The translations under genes were made by a program, and so were the position numbers. Positions 17,007 to 26,209 of a stretch of 64,000 nt of DNA are shown here, piece after piece. Under the pieces are notes generated by a model. It did no database searches and was not told the DNA's origin. It saw only the letters and a program-made list of their open reading frames with translations. Origin of the DNA: Thiocapsa sp. Its GTDB lineage: Bacteria > Pseudomonadota > Gammaproteobacteria > Chromatiales > Chromatiaceae. The stretch covers positions 682,001 through 746,000 of the forward strand of contig NZ_CP073760.1 of the NCBI RefSeq assembly GCF_018399035.1. The letters run 5' to 3'. Within the stretch, counting starts at the first letter, position 1. Every line of letters starts with the position of its first letter.

Positions 17007-17575
17007 TATCTGCTGCGCGCGCCCGATTACCGCCAGATCCTGCAGTGGGCCAATGCCTTGGGCCTGGCGCCGGAGGCGGTTTTGAAACGGCTCGCCGGGA
17101 GTTCGGTGAACTGGGTCATTAACGGTAAGTTCATCGACGTTTCCGTGGAATTTTCCGTGGAAGACGGCGCCATGGTCGGCGTCGCCTGGGACTTCGACGT
17201 CTCCCCTTCATCCCCGGCAACTGGGAGTCTGGGTTGCTGATTCGTCACTTGGGCCTCGAGGGACGCTGGCCGGACGTGTCCACCGCCCTCCGTCCGGTTC
17301 TGCCGCGCCTGCAGACCCTTTGCTGCGGTTCGCTCGGACTGGAGTTGCTAGACCTCTCGCCAGTGCCAGAGCTGACAACGCTCGATTGCGTATCCAACAA
17401 CATAACCGAGTTGGACCTCTCGCCGGTTCCCGGGCTGACCACGCTTTTTTGCTAGGACAACAACCTCCCTGAGCTGGACCTCTCCCCGGTGCCGGGCCTG
17501 ACTAGGCTTGATTGCAACACAGGCCTGCGACTTCACAACGCACCGGCTTGCCTAAAGATTATTAGTATTTGAAAT
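17007..17575 (+). pseudogene. orphaned, decayed C-terminal part of an LRR protein
   Basis: Matches the LRR gene at 19642-20766 from its LRAPDYRQ segment onward: same order of LAPEAVLERLAG-like, WDFDV, RPVLPRL and LDLSPVPxLT repeats. Only about four repeats remain. A one-base loss near 17205 shifts the frame and an in-frame TAG occurs at 17453. It no longer has its own N-terminus (see 16534-16992). Confidence 0.75.
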
Positions 17576-17576
17576 C

Positions 17577-17866
17577 ATGAATTTAGAAAGCTGGATTCTC
17601 CTCGACACCGAAACCACCGGCATCAAGGCACCCGTCTACGTGGTGGAGTTGGCTGCCCAGCGCATGCGCGGCTGGACGCCGGAAGGCCCGTCCTTTCGTC
17701 GCCTGCTCAACCACAACGCCGCGATTCCGCCCGAGGCCTCCCGCGTCAACGGCTACACCCGCGAGATCCTGGAGCGCGACGGCGAGCCGCCGCGTCAGGT
17801 CTACGACGCCTTTGACCGATACGTCGGGGAACGGCCGCTGGTCGCCTACAACCTGCGCCACAATTC
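17577..17866 (+). pseudogene. truncated copy of the DnaQ-like exonuclease
   Basis: Starts MNLESWILLDTETTG and stays almost identical to the first 97 residues of the intact gene at 20756 (both have RVNGYTREILERDGEPP), then breaks off after VAYNLR where intron-associated sequence begins. The DEDD active site is incomplete. It lies directly after the LRR remnant, so the LRR-exonuclease order is the same as in the intact cassette. Confidence 0.8.
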
Positions 17867-17874
17867 CGGGGGAC

Positions 17875-18705
17875 AGTGCGGCCTGGCAAGGCCGCGTGTT
17901 CTAGCGGGTGGGAATCCCGCCTGGGTAATCGTGCGCCGCGAGCCCAGTATCGAGCCTTGCGGCGTGGACGGCAACGGACACGTCGATGCGTAGGCACGAA
18001 AGCAGGCGAGGTGCAAAGGTAACGGGTGGAGCCGACCTTGAAGGTGTTGAGCCCCGTAAAGAACAGTCGGGAGTGCCGACGGGTTTGTCCCTCCGGCAGG
18101 CAACAATCCGTGTCGCGGTATGGCGTGCGATGCGGGTACTCCTCGGGGTCCGAGGCCGTATCGAGCCTGACATCGAGAGCATGCGGTAACCAGGGAGATC
18201 CACGCATCGGTCCGCTGGAGGCGGGCACCCGCGAACAAGTTAAAAGCGAGGACGTGGGCGGCGTTGCGTGGAAGTCGGAGCCATCCATACGAGCGTTGAC
18301 GCCCGGTAACGCGGGTCGAGCAAAGGGGTGGCGGCCTGAGACAACGCGAGGGTGAAACACGGCCCTACACCGTGAGGACTCTGTCCGTGGCAACGACGCT
18401 CGCGCGTTTCACACAGTCGGCGTGCCCCGTCCTTGGGCGGTGCGTGCGAAGCCCTGCGCTGCGGCGGGTGCCGTCAATGCGGAGTCGACAGGGCGCCGGA
18501 TCGCTCCCCTGTTCCACTGTGAAAGACTCGGGCTGGGAGCCGGATGGTGTAACACTCCAAGTCCGGTTCTGCGAGGGGCCGGGAACGAGCCGTCGCATGG
18601 CAGAGATATTGTGGCACCGCCGGGAAACCAGGCGGCAACAGAGAACACGAACTTCTGTCTACACGACGGTGAGAACCCGGCCTACTCTCCGTTTCGCCTA
18701 ATCCC
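17875..18705 (+). ncRNA. ORF-less group II intron
   Basis: Begins with GTGCG, carries the domain I-like TTCTAGCGGGTGGGAATCCC segment also found in the intron at 27961-29975, and has a convincing domain V at 18537-18569 (GAGCCGGATG ... AGTCCGGTTC). A domain VI-like tail follows, with GGCACCGCCGGGAAACC and CGGCCTACTC near the end, paralleling the tail of the second intron. No reverse transcriptase is encoded in its roughly 830 nt, so mobility would need a maturase in trans. Exact ends are uncertain by some bases. Confidence 0.6.
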
Positions 18706-18973
18706 GTTCCAGCAGTTCTAAATAGGCCCCGGGTGTAAGAGTCTCGTCGCGGTGGCTGATGTAGCGATGAGTGCTTACAATCTCCTCCGAGCAGTATGGG
18801 TAGACCCCGCATCCAGAGCCAAACCATCAGCGGTCGCATAGAGCATCGAGCTTTCACTCTACAGTATTCGATGGGAGATGGAGCCCAACTGGTTGTGATT
18901 GATTGGTGACGCCTCATGGCGAACCCGAATCGTGAAACCTCATGGTGAATGGTTCCTTAACGGAGAACGGAAT

Positions 18974-19438
18974 ATGAGCGGAATCAACAAGGTCATCTTG
19001 GTCGGCAACCTCGGGGCGGATCCCGAGATCCGCACCACCTCAAGCGGCGAATCGGTCACGACATTGAGCGTGGCGACCAGCGAAAAATGGAAGGATAGAC
19101 AGACGGGCGAACCTGTTGATAAGACGGAATGGCACCGCGTCGTTCTTTGGCGTCGACTTGCTGAGATTGCCGGTCAATATCTCCGGAAGAGCTCAAAGGT
19201 TTACATCGAGGGCAAACTCACGACTCGGAAATGGACCGATCAATCGGGACAAGATCGGTACACGACCGAGATCCAGGGCAACGAACTGCAGATGCTCGAC
19301 GGGCGGCCATCCGCCGACGCCGAGCGCCGGAGTGATTCGAGGACCGAGGGCCGAGCGGACGCCATGACGCGCGACTCGGCCCAGAACCGGGCACCGACGC
19401 CACCACCTATCGACGACTTTGACGACATTCCCTTCTGA
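18974..19438 (+). CDS. ssb: single-stranded DNA-binding protein
   Basis: 154 aa. The OB fold is clear: [48 protein letters not shown] and [13 protein letters not shown]. The disordered linker ends in the acidic tip DDFDDIPF used to recruit SSB partners. The start at 18974 has GGAG 9 nt upstream; the longer frame from 18899 is not supported. An ICE-borne ssb next to bet/exo functions is typical of SXT/IncC-like elements, although here the LRR region separates them. Confidence 0.93.
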   Translation: MSGINKVILVGNLGADPEIRTTSSGESVTTLSVATSEKWKDRQTGEPVDKTEWHRVVLWRRLAEIAGQYLRKSSKVYIEGKLTTRKWTDQSGQDRYTTEIQGNELQMLDGRPSADAERRSDSRTEGRADAMTRDSAQNRAPTPPPIDDFDDIPF

Positions 19439-19641
19439 GGTTCATCTTCCCGGCCCTGAAGAACAAACCAAGGTTAAGATCGTCTCTCGGATCTCTCGTC
19501 GTCGCGCTCGCGCAACGCAACCGACCTTCTCGATCCGGGCGGGTCCTCGTGACGATGCTTCGCCGGTTGCAGGATTCTTCTGAACGAACGACCGCGGTCG
19601 GTTCTTTTTCGGTACAGGAAGGACGCCTTTGGAGACGGCAC

Positions 19642-20766
19642 ATGACGGACGACACAAAGCACCCCTTGGTCCCCCGGCCCGCCGCGGACATCGCCGCGCC
19701 GGGGCGGCGCACCCCTCGCGTCGTGGCGGCGGTGACCGGGGACATCCTGGCGCGCGCCCGGGCGCAGGATCTCGACGCGGCACGGTTTCCCGTCGGGGCG
19801 TATCGGCTGCGCGCGCCCGATTACCGGCAGGTCCTGCGCTGGGCCGCAGCCGCGGGCTTGGCGCCGGAGGCGGTCCTGGAACGGCTCGCCGGGAGTTCGG
19901 TGGAATGGAAACTGAAAGACAAGGACCCATGGAAACTGGAAGACATGGAGCCCATTGGCTTCCGCGTGGAGGACGGTGCCATCGTCGGCCTTGCATGGGA
20001 CTTCGACGTCTTCCCGTTCATCCCGGGCGACTGGGAGTCGGGGTTGCTGATCCGGGACTTGGGCCTCAAGGGTCGCTGGCCGGACGTCGCCGTCGCCCTC
20101 CGTCCGGTTCTGCCGCGACTGCTAACCCTCTGCTGCTGTTGGCTTGAACTGGAGTTGCTCGACCTCGCCCGGGTGCCGGGCCTGACCACGCTTGGTTGCC
20201 ACTTCAACGAACTCGCCGAACTCGACCTCGCCCCGGTGCCGGGCCTGACCTGGCTTCATTGCGACAACAACCGCCTCACCGAGCTCGACCTCGCCCCGGT
20301 GCCGGGCCTGACCTGGCTTGATTGCGGCGTCAACCAACTCACCGAGCTCGACCTCGCCCCGGTGCCGGGCCTGACCTCGCTTGATTGCGGCGGCAATCCC
20401 CTCTACGAGCTCGACCTCGCCCCGGTGCCGGGCCTGACCTGGCTTGATTGCGGCCGCAACCAACTCACCGCGCTCGACCTCGCCCCGGTGCCGGGCCTAA
20501 TCGGGCTTCGTTGTTACGGCAACCAACTCACCGCGCTGGACCTCTCCCCGGTGGCGGGGCTGACCAAGCTTGATTGCAACGGCAATAAGCTCACCGCGCT
20601 GGACCTCTCCCCGGTGCCGGGGCTGTCCGGGCTTGTTTGCGTCTGGAACAAGCTCACCGCGCTGGACCTCGCCCCGGTGCCGGGGCTGCGAAATTTGTCG
20701 TGTTATGAGGATCTGCTAGTCCTGAACGCGCCTCGCGGCTTGGAGATCTACGGATATGAAATCTAA
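19642..20766 (+). CDS. leucine-rich-repeat protein
   Basis: 374 aa. The N-terminal module (about 1-130) has no recognised family. From about residue 150 come ten leucine-rich repeats of 20-21 residues with the pattern LDLAPVPGLTxLxCxxNxLTE, very uniform at DNA level. The start at 19642 has GGAGACGGCAC upstream, identical to the chimeric gene at 16534. No signal peptide is evident, so it is probably cytoplasmic. Its last 11 bases overlap the start of the exonuclease gene, suggesting coupled expression. Uniform repeats could change number by slippage. Confidence 0.8.
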   Translation: MTDDTKHPLVPRPAADIAAPGRRTPRVVAAVTGDILARARAQDLDAARFPVGAYRLRAPDYRQVLRWAAAAGLAPEAVLERLAGSSVEWKLKDKDPWKLEDMEPIGFRVEDGAIVGLAWDFDVFPFIPGDWESGLLIRDLGLKGRWPDVAVALRPVLPRLLTLCCCWLELELLDLARVPGLTTLGCHFNELAELDLAPVPGLTWLHCDNNRLTELDLAPVPGLTWLDCGVNQLTELDLAPVPGLTSLDCGGNPLYELDLAPVPGLTWLDCGRNQLTALDLAPVPGLIGLRCYGNQLTALDLSPVAGLTKLDCNGNKLTALDLSPVPGLSGLVCVWNKLTALDLAPVPGLRNLSCYEDLLVLNAPRGLEIYGYEI

Positions 20767-22399
20767 CCGCCCCATGCACCAAACCTCCTGGATCCTCCTC
20801 GACACCGAAACCTCCGGTATCAAGGCGCCGGTCTACGTTGTGGAGCTGGCCGCCCAGCACATGCGTGGCTGGACACCGGAGGGTGCGCCATTTCGGTGCC
20901 TGCTCAATCACAACGCCGAGATTCCGCCCGAGGCCTCCCGCGTCAACGGCTACACCCGCGAGATCCTGGAGCGCGACGGCGAGCCGCCGCGTCAGGTCTA
21001 CGACGCCTTTGCCCGATACGTCGGGGAACGGCCGCTGGTCGCCTACAACCTGCGCTACGACCTCGACGAGGTGCTGCGCCCCGAATGGGACCGTCTCGGC
21101 ATCGCGCCGATCGGGCGTCCCGGCTTCTGCGCCCTCAACCTGACCCAGCGTCTGCTGGACCCGGTTCCTGCCGGGAACCACAAGCTGCAGACGCTGCGTC
21201 AGTACTACCGGCTGCCCGAGCGCGGCGCGCATACCGCGCCGGGGGATGTGGAGACGGTCGCCGACCTGATGCGGCAGGTCTTGCGCCCCCTGGCCGACGC
21301 GCGCGGGCTGGGGAGCTGGGAGGCGATCAGCGCCTTTGCCGCCGCGCCTTGGTTCCCCTCGCGCATCGCCTTCGGCAAGTACAAGGGGCGCCTGTTTCGC
21401 GAAGCGCTGGAGGATGAGGCGCTGCACGACTGGCTGCACTGGCTGGCGAGCGCCGACAACCCGCGCAGTGCCGAGATGGGCCGGTGGTATTTGGATCGGC
21501 TCCACGCGGAAGTCGGGGTTGCCGAGGCCGAAGCGGTGGTGATCGAGGTCGGGCCGGGCGACAGCGGCGAGCTGGTGCTGTTCCGCGATCCGGAGCGTGA
21601 GACGCTGCGCCAATGCGTGGCCGGCGCCCGCGCCCGACTGGCGGATCTGGAGGCGGAGTACACCCGCGAGCATCACGGCGTCGAGGTGCTCCGGTTCGAG
21701 CTGTTTACGCGGCTGCGCCCGCATTACGAGCGACGCGATGCACTGCGGCTGCAGGTCCAATACCGGCGCAGGTTTCTCGACACCCTGATCCTCGAGGGCG
21801 AGGAAGAGGCCGAGGCGCTCGCGCCCGACTACGCGGAGGCCAAGGCCGAGACCGAGCGCGAGTACGAGGAGACGGCCACGCAGGCGGCCGACACCCACGC
21901 CCTGAGCGAGGAGGAAGCGCAGGAGCTGAAGGGCGTTTACAAGAAGCTCGTCCGCCTCTACCACCCCGACCGCTATGCCCAGGAGCCGGAAAAGCAGGCG
22001 ATTTACGAACGCCTGACGCAGGAGGTCAACACGGCGCGCGATCGCGGCGATATCGAGCGCCTGCGTGAGATCGCCGAGGATCCCAACGGCTTTCTGCTGC
22101 GTCAGGGGCTGGCCAGCCTCGATTTCAGCGACGAGGCGGAGCTGGCCAAGCTGCGGGCGCTCTACGCGACGCTGCAGGAGCGCATCTTCGGTCTGTTGGA
22201 CGAGCTCGAGCGGCTGCGCGAGAGCGGCGACTACGAACTTTACCTGCTCAGCCGGAAACGGCCCGCGTTCGTCCAGGAGATCGCGGACCAGCAGGCCGAG
22301 GTGATCGGCGCCGAGATCGCCGAGCTGGAGGCCGAGGCCGCGCAGTTGGCGGAGGAGATCGAGGGTTTGACCGGTGCCGACGACCCGTTCGGCGACTAG
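20756..22399 (+). CDS. DEDDh exonuclease with ExoX-like and J-domain segments
   Basis: 547 aa in four parts. Residues about 10-180: DnaQ-like 3'-5' exonuclease with LLDTETSG, NLRYDLDE and HTAPGDVETVADL giving the DEDDh residues. About 200-245: FGKYKGRLF ... WLHWLAS, as in exonuclease X-type proteins. About 250-400: coiled-coil-rich. About 395-440: a J-domain core, KKLVRLYHPDRY with the HPD motif. The end is helical and finishes GADDPFGD. Fusion of a nuclease to a chaperone-recruiting J domain is unusual. A start at 20774 is also possible. Translationally coupled to the LRR gene. Confidence 0.85.
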   Translation: MKSNRPMHQTSWILLDTETSGIKAPVYVVELAAQHMRGWTPEGAPFRCLLNHNAEIPPEASRVNGYTREILERDGEPPRQVYDAFARYVGERPLVAYNLRYDLDEVLRPEWDRLGIAPIGRPGFCALNLTQRLLDPVPAGNHKLQTLRQYYRLPERGAHTAPGDVETVADLMRQVLRPLADARGLGSWEAISAFAAAPWFPSRIAFGKYKGRLFREALEDEALHDWLHWLASADNPRSAEMGRWYLDRLHAEVGVAEAEAVVIEVGPGDSGELVLFRDPERETLRQCVAGARARLADLEAEYTREHHGVEVLRFELFTRLRPHYERRDALRLQVQYRRRFLDTLILEGEEEAEALAPDYAEAKAETEREYEETATQAADTHALSEEEAQELKGVYKKLVRLYHPDRYAQEPEKQAIYERLTQEVNTARDRGDIERLREIAEDPNGFLLRQGLASLDFSDEAELAKLRALYATLQERIFGLLDELERLRESGDYELYLLSRKRPAFVQEIADQQAEVIGAEIAELEAEAAQLAEEIEGLTGADDPFGD

Positions 22400-22508
22400 C
22401 CATCGACCGTGGCCCCGGCGACGACGTAGACTTTCGAAGTATAGCCCTGAGCAGGAAATTTCATTAAATTTCATTAAGAATGTTAAGACGCTGTATAGCA
22501 ACTTAGAT

Positions 22509-22638
22509 GCCTTGATCATCGTCTGGTCCAAAACCCAGTGCAAGCGTAAGGATAGCTGCAATCTTAGGCTTCTTATCAGCGCTTTACGCCAGGACGCCTT
22601 GCTCCCGCCGGCAAGGTGGACCAAACGATGATCGAGGC
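22509..22638. mobile_element. 130-bp MITE, divergent member of the GGCCTTGATCATC family
   Basis: Flanked by about 20-bp imperfect inverted repeats, CCTTGATCATCGTCTGGTCC on the left and its complement (GGACCAAACGATGATC...) on the right. The ends match those of the three 132-bp elements at 43997, 46578 and 49251, but the interior differs. Confidence 0.65.
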
Positions 22639-22762
22639 CAACTTAGGCCAATGCAAAGGGACCCGAGACCGATCGCAAGAGTCGACATCCTATTCATAAA
22701 GAATTTGATTTCCGCAGATTTGACGGAGGAGTAGACGCGAGGAGGCAAGATAGACTTGTGAT

Positions 22763-23390
22763 TCACTCGATCGCGGCTCTCTCTCGACTCACGCGACGTG
22801 ATCGTCCCAACCACGCAACGGTGCGCTCCACAACCCAGCGGCGAGGCAACACATGAAAGCCTTTCTTCTCCCCCCTCTTCACGATTTCGATCCGACAGTC
22901 GAACTGCGATAATAACCAATCAAAAGCTCTCGGCCGGAATAGCCGCAATTCGCCCAAATAATCTTGACGTTCCGCACGAGCACGAACACGTCGGCGAGAA
23001 CCTTGCGAGCGGCTTTGCCGTCGAAGATGTTGGCCGCATGCACGTAGACAATCAGAAGGCAACCCATTGTATCGACGACGATATGCCGCTTCCGGCCCTT
23101 GACGAGCTTGCCGCCGTCGAAGCCCGAGTCGAGCGACGACTCGGGTGTCAATAATCGCGATGTTTGCAGGCCGAGCGCCGGATGTTTGTAGGTCGCTACA
23201 GCTACCTCGCCACGCTGCTCTTCGAGGCGCCGAAGATCTCTCCACAAAAGACAGCCTCCAAAAGCGCGAATATTAGGAAAACGCGATGCGATTGTCCTGG
23301 GGACACACTGCCACGCTCCACCGGCTGGTATCCGAAGTCCCACGCCACCTTGCCTTCTCCGATTGCCTAGGTGCGGCGCACGATCTGGGC
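22763..23390 (-). pseudogene. IS5-family (IS427-like) transposase remnant
   Basis: Two minus-strand frames together resemble an IS5-family transposase: [17 protein letters not shown] and [13 protein letters not shown] in one frame, then [21 protein letters not shown] in another. At least one frameshift separates the DDE parts and the N-terminus is degraded. Non-functional. Confidence 0.75.
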
Positions 23391-23463
23391 CGAGGAGAAT
23401 GACGTCAATTCAAGGCCCGAGTAGCAGCTCGCGGCGACCGCCTAGATTGGCCAAAGTCGAATT

Positions 23464-24522
23464 CTAATACTCCATCATTGTTATGGTCTTTTTATTTCCA
23501 CTTGTACCAACAGTAATTATTTTCAGTTTTGAATTTGGTTCTAAATTATATTCATCGCAAATTTGAATATAAGCAATCTTTACCCATTGAATCAACTCAT
23601 CTTCAGTAGAAGGAGTTTCCGCATTAAGCGCCATATAAATTGGCACAATATTATTTTCCGAATCAAATGCATTTAAACCTTCGTTTACGATTATTTTATT
23701 ATATCTGTCGTTAGCTATCATTGCGCTGAAAAAGTCGTCTTCATCCAAATTAGACCACTTAAATATGGCAGATACCGTATCTCTATATTGTGAATCTAAA
23801 TAAATTGCACTAAAAGAGTCTTCAACACTTCCTCCATCGATATTCTTTTCTGCATAAATTGGGTCTGATATATTACATTTTTGATAACCAAACGATATTC
23901 TACATTTGGTGTTACTAAACCTGTCCGTCCATTTTTTTGAATCTTCATTGGTGAAATTATTATTTTGCAAATCTATCGATTCTAAATTATTCAAATTCAT
24001 TATTTCATCTGGTAGGCTACTTAAATTATTATCCCATATGTAAATCTGATTGAGTGCGGTCATATTTCCTATTTCTTTAGGTAAGCTGGTTAACATGTTG
24101 TTATTCAAAATAAGTGTTTCTAGATTTTTTAATTCTCCAATCTCGCTAGGAAGACTGATCAATTTATTTTCACCTAAATCGAGAATTTTTAATTTTTTTA
24201 ACCTCCCAATACCATTTGGCAATTCAGATATTTGGTTTACTCCAAAATTTAAAAACATTAGTTCATTAAGGCTAAAAACAATCTCAGGGACTATTGAAAA
24301 TTTATTACCAGATAAACTGAGATCAACTAAGCCTGTAAGTATTGATATATCATCTGATAAATCACTTAGATCATTTGATCGAAGCTCAAGTTTTTTTAAT
24401 TCACTCCATGCTTTAATTTTTTCTGGTTTAAATTCTACGCAACTGCAATTATTCTGAACCCATTTCCAAAATTTATGATTAACTTTATGTGTTTGAGATT
24501 TTCCAAACAGTTTTCCAAACAT
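23464..24522 (-). CDS. AT-rich leucine-rich-repeat protein
   Basis: 352 aa. Residues about 40-200 are eight or so canonical 23-residue LRRs of the L-x-x-L-P-x-x-I-x-x-L type (IGELKNLETLILNNNML, IGNMTALNQIYIWDNNL). The C-terminal 150 residues are unrelated to the repeats and unrecognised. Base composition is far more AT-rich than anything else here and codon use is A/T-ending (AAT, AAA, TTA), a clear sign of acquisition from a distant low-GC source. GGAG lies 9-12 nt before the ATG. Neighbours are mobile-element remnants. Confidence 0.8.
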   Translation of the reverse strand: MFGKLFGKSQTHKVNHKFWKWVQNNCSCVEFKPEKIKAWSELKKLELRSNDLSDLSDDISILTGLVDLSLSGNKFSIVPEIVFSLNELMFLNFGVNQISELPNGIGRLKKLKILDLGENKLISLPSEIGELKNLETLILNNNMLTSLPKEIGNMTALNQIYIWDNNLSSLPDEIMNLNNLESIDLQNNNFTNEDSKKWTDRFSNTKCRISFGYQKCNISDPIYAEKNIDGGSVEDSFSAIYLDSQYRDTVSAIFKWSNLDEDDFFSAMIANDRYNKIIVNEGLNAFDSENNIVPIYMALNAETPSTEDELIQWVKIAYIQICDEYNLEPNSKLKIITVGTSGNKKTITMMEY

Positions 24523-24572
24523 TTCATGTTCTCCGATTTATCTTGAGCATAAGAACTGACCCCGGACCTTTC

Positions 24573-24650
24573 TTACCAAAATTCCAATTTATCTGGCAAT
24601 TTATATTCTGCACCATTTTCGTTTAGGAATTCTATAAAATCACAGATGAT
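24573..24650 (-). pseudogene. AT-rich 3' fragment of an unknown gene
   Basis: A frame ending FIEFLNENGAEYKLPDKLEFW and a stop, cut at its 5' side by the MITE at 24657. It shares the low GC of the adjacent LRR gene and probably arrived with it. Confidence 0.4.
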
Positions 24651-24656
24651 TTCTAA

Positions 24657-24805
24657 CTGAAGTTTCCGGGTTTCGGGCGGGGTTAGCGACAGGGGTAGGG
24701 GGTATTTTGAGGGGGGTTTGCCTAGATTCGCGCAAACCCTGCCGAAAATCCCAGCCTCCCCAAGCACTACTGACGCCAGCCCGCGCCAGAACCCGGAAAC
24801 TTCAG
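24657..24805. mobile_element. 149-bp MITE with 7-bp target duplication
   Basis: Terminal inverted repeats CTGAAGTTTCCGGGTT / AACCCGGAAACTTCAG bound the element. The bases TTTCTAA occur directly before (24650-24656) and directly after (24806-24812) it, as expected for a target-site duplication. It contains no coding sequence. Confidence 0.75.
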
Positions 24806-24812
24806 TTTCTAA

Positions 24813-25400
24813 TTGTACCGGCCGGAAACCGGCAAGGCCGATGCCTACAAGGATCTTCAACTGATTCTGACCCGACCGATCGACTGGGAGCTGATCCGGC
24901 AACAGTACGACCAGATGATCAAATACACGACGGCACTGCGCTTGGGGACCGCCGAGACCGAGGCGATCCTGCGACGCTTTACCCGGCAGAACGTGCAGCA
25001 CCCGACCTACAAGGCATTGGCCGAGCTTGGAAAGGCCATCAAGACCATCTTTCTGTGCCGCTACCTGCACTCCGAGGCCCTGCGGCGCGAGATCAACGAG
25101 GGACTCAATGTCGTCGAGCAGTGGAACGGCGCGACCGATTTCGTCTTCTTCGCCCGCCGCGGCGAGATGGTGAGCAACCGTCGTGAGGACCACGAGATCA
25201 GCATGCTCGCGCTCCATCTGATCCAGAACTGCATGGTCTACATCAACACCCTGATGATCCAAACCGTGCTGGCGAGGCCGCATTGGCAGGAACGGCTCAC
25301 CCCTCGCGACTATGCGGCGCTGACGCCGCTGATCTGGGAGCACGTCAACCCGTACGGTCGCTTCGAGCTGGACATGAACACCCGCCTGGCGTTGCTTTGA
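24813..25400 (+). pseudogene. tnpA: C-terminal fragment of a Tn3-family transposase
   Basis: About 190 codons with [48 protein letters not shown] and [20 protein letters not shown], the well-known end of Tn3 TnpA, finishing with a natural stop. The N-terminal 800 residues are absent, and the fragment starts next to the MITE. Confidence 0.85.
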
Positions 25401-25788
25401 GCGAAATGGCGGCTGGTGACACGACTGCTTGTTCTACCCCCATTACTACCGCACGGCACGTGTGATCGCCGCCGTACTCGGCCACTGGCCCGACTGGGAG
25501 CCTCACCTACGCGGTTCCTGGACGACGCCGACCGGGACAGGCCCGCGGGCGTCCGCCGAGCGCGGCGGACGCCCGCCGAAACTGGCCCAGCGTGCCCGCC
25601 GATAAGCGTTTATGCTCCCTGACCACATCCGGCGGCAGAACAAAGACGTTGTGCAAAGCAAGTTTCGACCGCCGAGGAGCCTGTCTGAAGCTTAGCGTAC
25701 GATTTTCTCCGTTTTGACCCCTTTAACCGAAACACATAAAGAGCCAATAAACTCACCATTCAGTCTCTATCATTCATTTTTAAGGTTA
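25401..25788. other. no gene recognised
   Basis: A degraded segment after the Tn3 fragment (it includes a phrase reading FYPHYYRTARVIAAVLGHW in one frame) followed by non-coding sequence with no terminal repeat identified. Confidence 0.3.
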
Positions 25789-26070
25789 TCAACCGTTATG
25801 ATCTTTCCCAAGACTCATTGCATACTGCTTAATTCTCATCCAAATCCGTAGTTCCCTGGATTCGCGAACATTCTTGAATTGTCGATAAACTGCCAGATGA
25901 CCGAAAATGACCAAAGAACTCACAATCACAATCACTGCAGCCGCGTCTCCATAATCTTGTAACAAGAAAATCGAGATCGCCAACCAAACATAGGCTGCAA
26001 AAAAGCCAACTCCCGCTATTACAAATCTTGCGATCAACACATCATAGTTTTTTACTTTTGGATCATCCAT
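25789..26070 (-). CDS. small two-helix membrane protein, unknown
   Basis: 93 aa with two hydrophobic helices (about 15-37 and 43-63) and a basic, charged C-terminal tail. The ATG at 26070 has GAGGAG at ideal spacing. Lower GC than neighbours. No family recognised; lies just outside the ISL3-type insertion. Confidence 0.55.
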   Translation of the reverse strand: MDDPKVKNYDVLIARFVIAGVGFFAAYVWLAISIFLLQDYGDAAAVIVIVSSLVIFGHLAVYRQFKNVRESRELRIWMRIKQYAMSLGKDHNG

Positions 26071-26209
26071 CTCTTTACTCCTCAATCTTGATGATCAAAC
26101 ACTAAAATTATTGGCGTGTCCCTAGCTGGACCACGATCTTCGCCTCGCTATCCGCCATCCATGGCTACCCCTAGGGGGCTGTCCCACTTGTCGGATTTCG
26201 GTCGGGGAA

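Noticed and set aside
17875-18600. structured GC-rich stretch considered as an rRNA or tRNA cluster
   Set aside because: No tRNA cloverleaf or rRNA core sequences; domain V and shared segments point to a group II intron.
20150-20700. regular about 63-bp repeats considered as a CRISPR array
   Set aside because: They lie in frame in an LRR gene and have no unique spacers; they encode the repeats.
20654-22624. 656-aa minus-strand frame over the exonuclease
   Set aside because: The plus strand carries DEDDh, ExoX-like and J-domain motifs; the minus frame has none.
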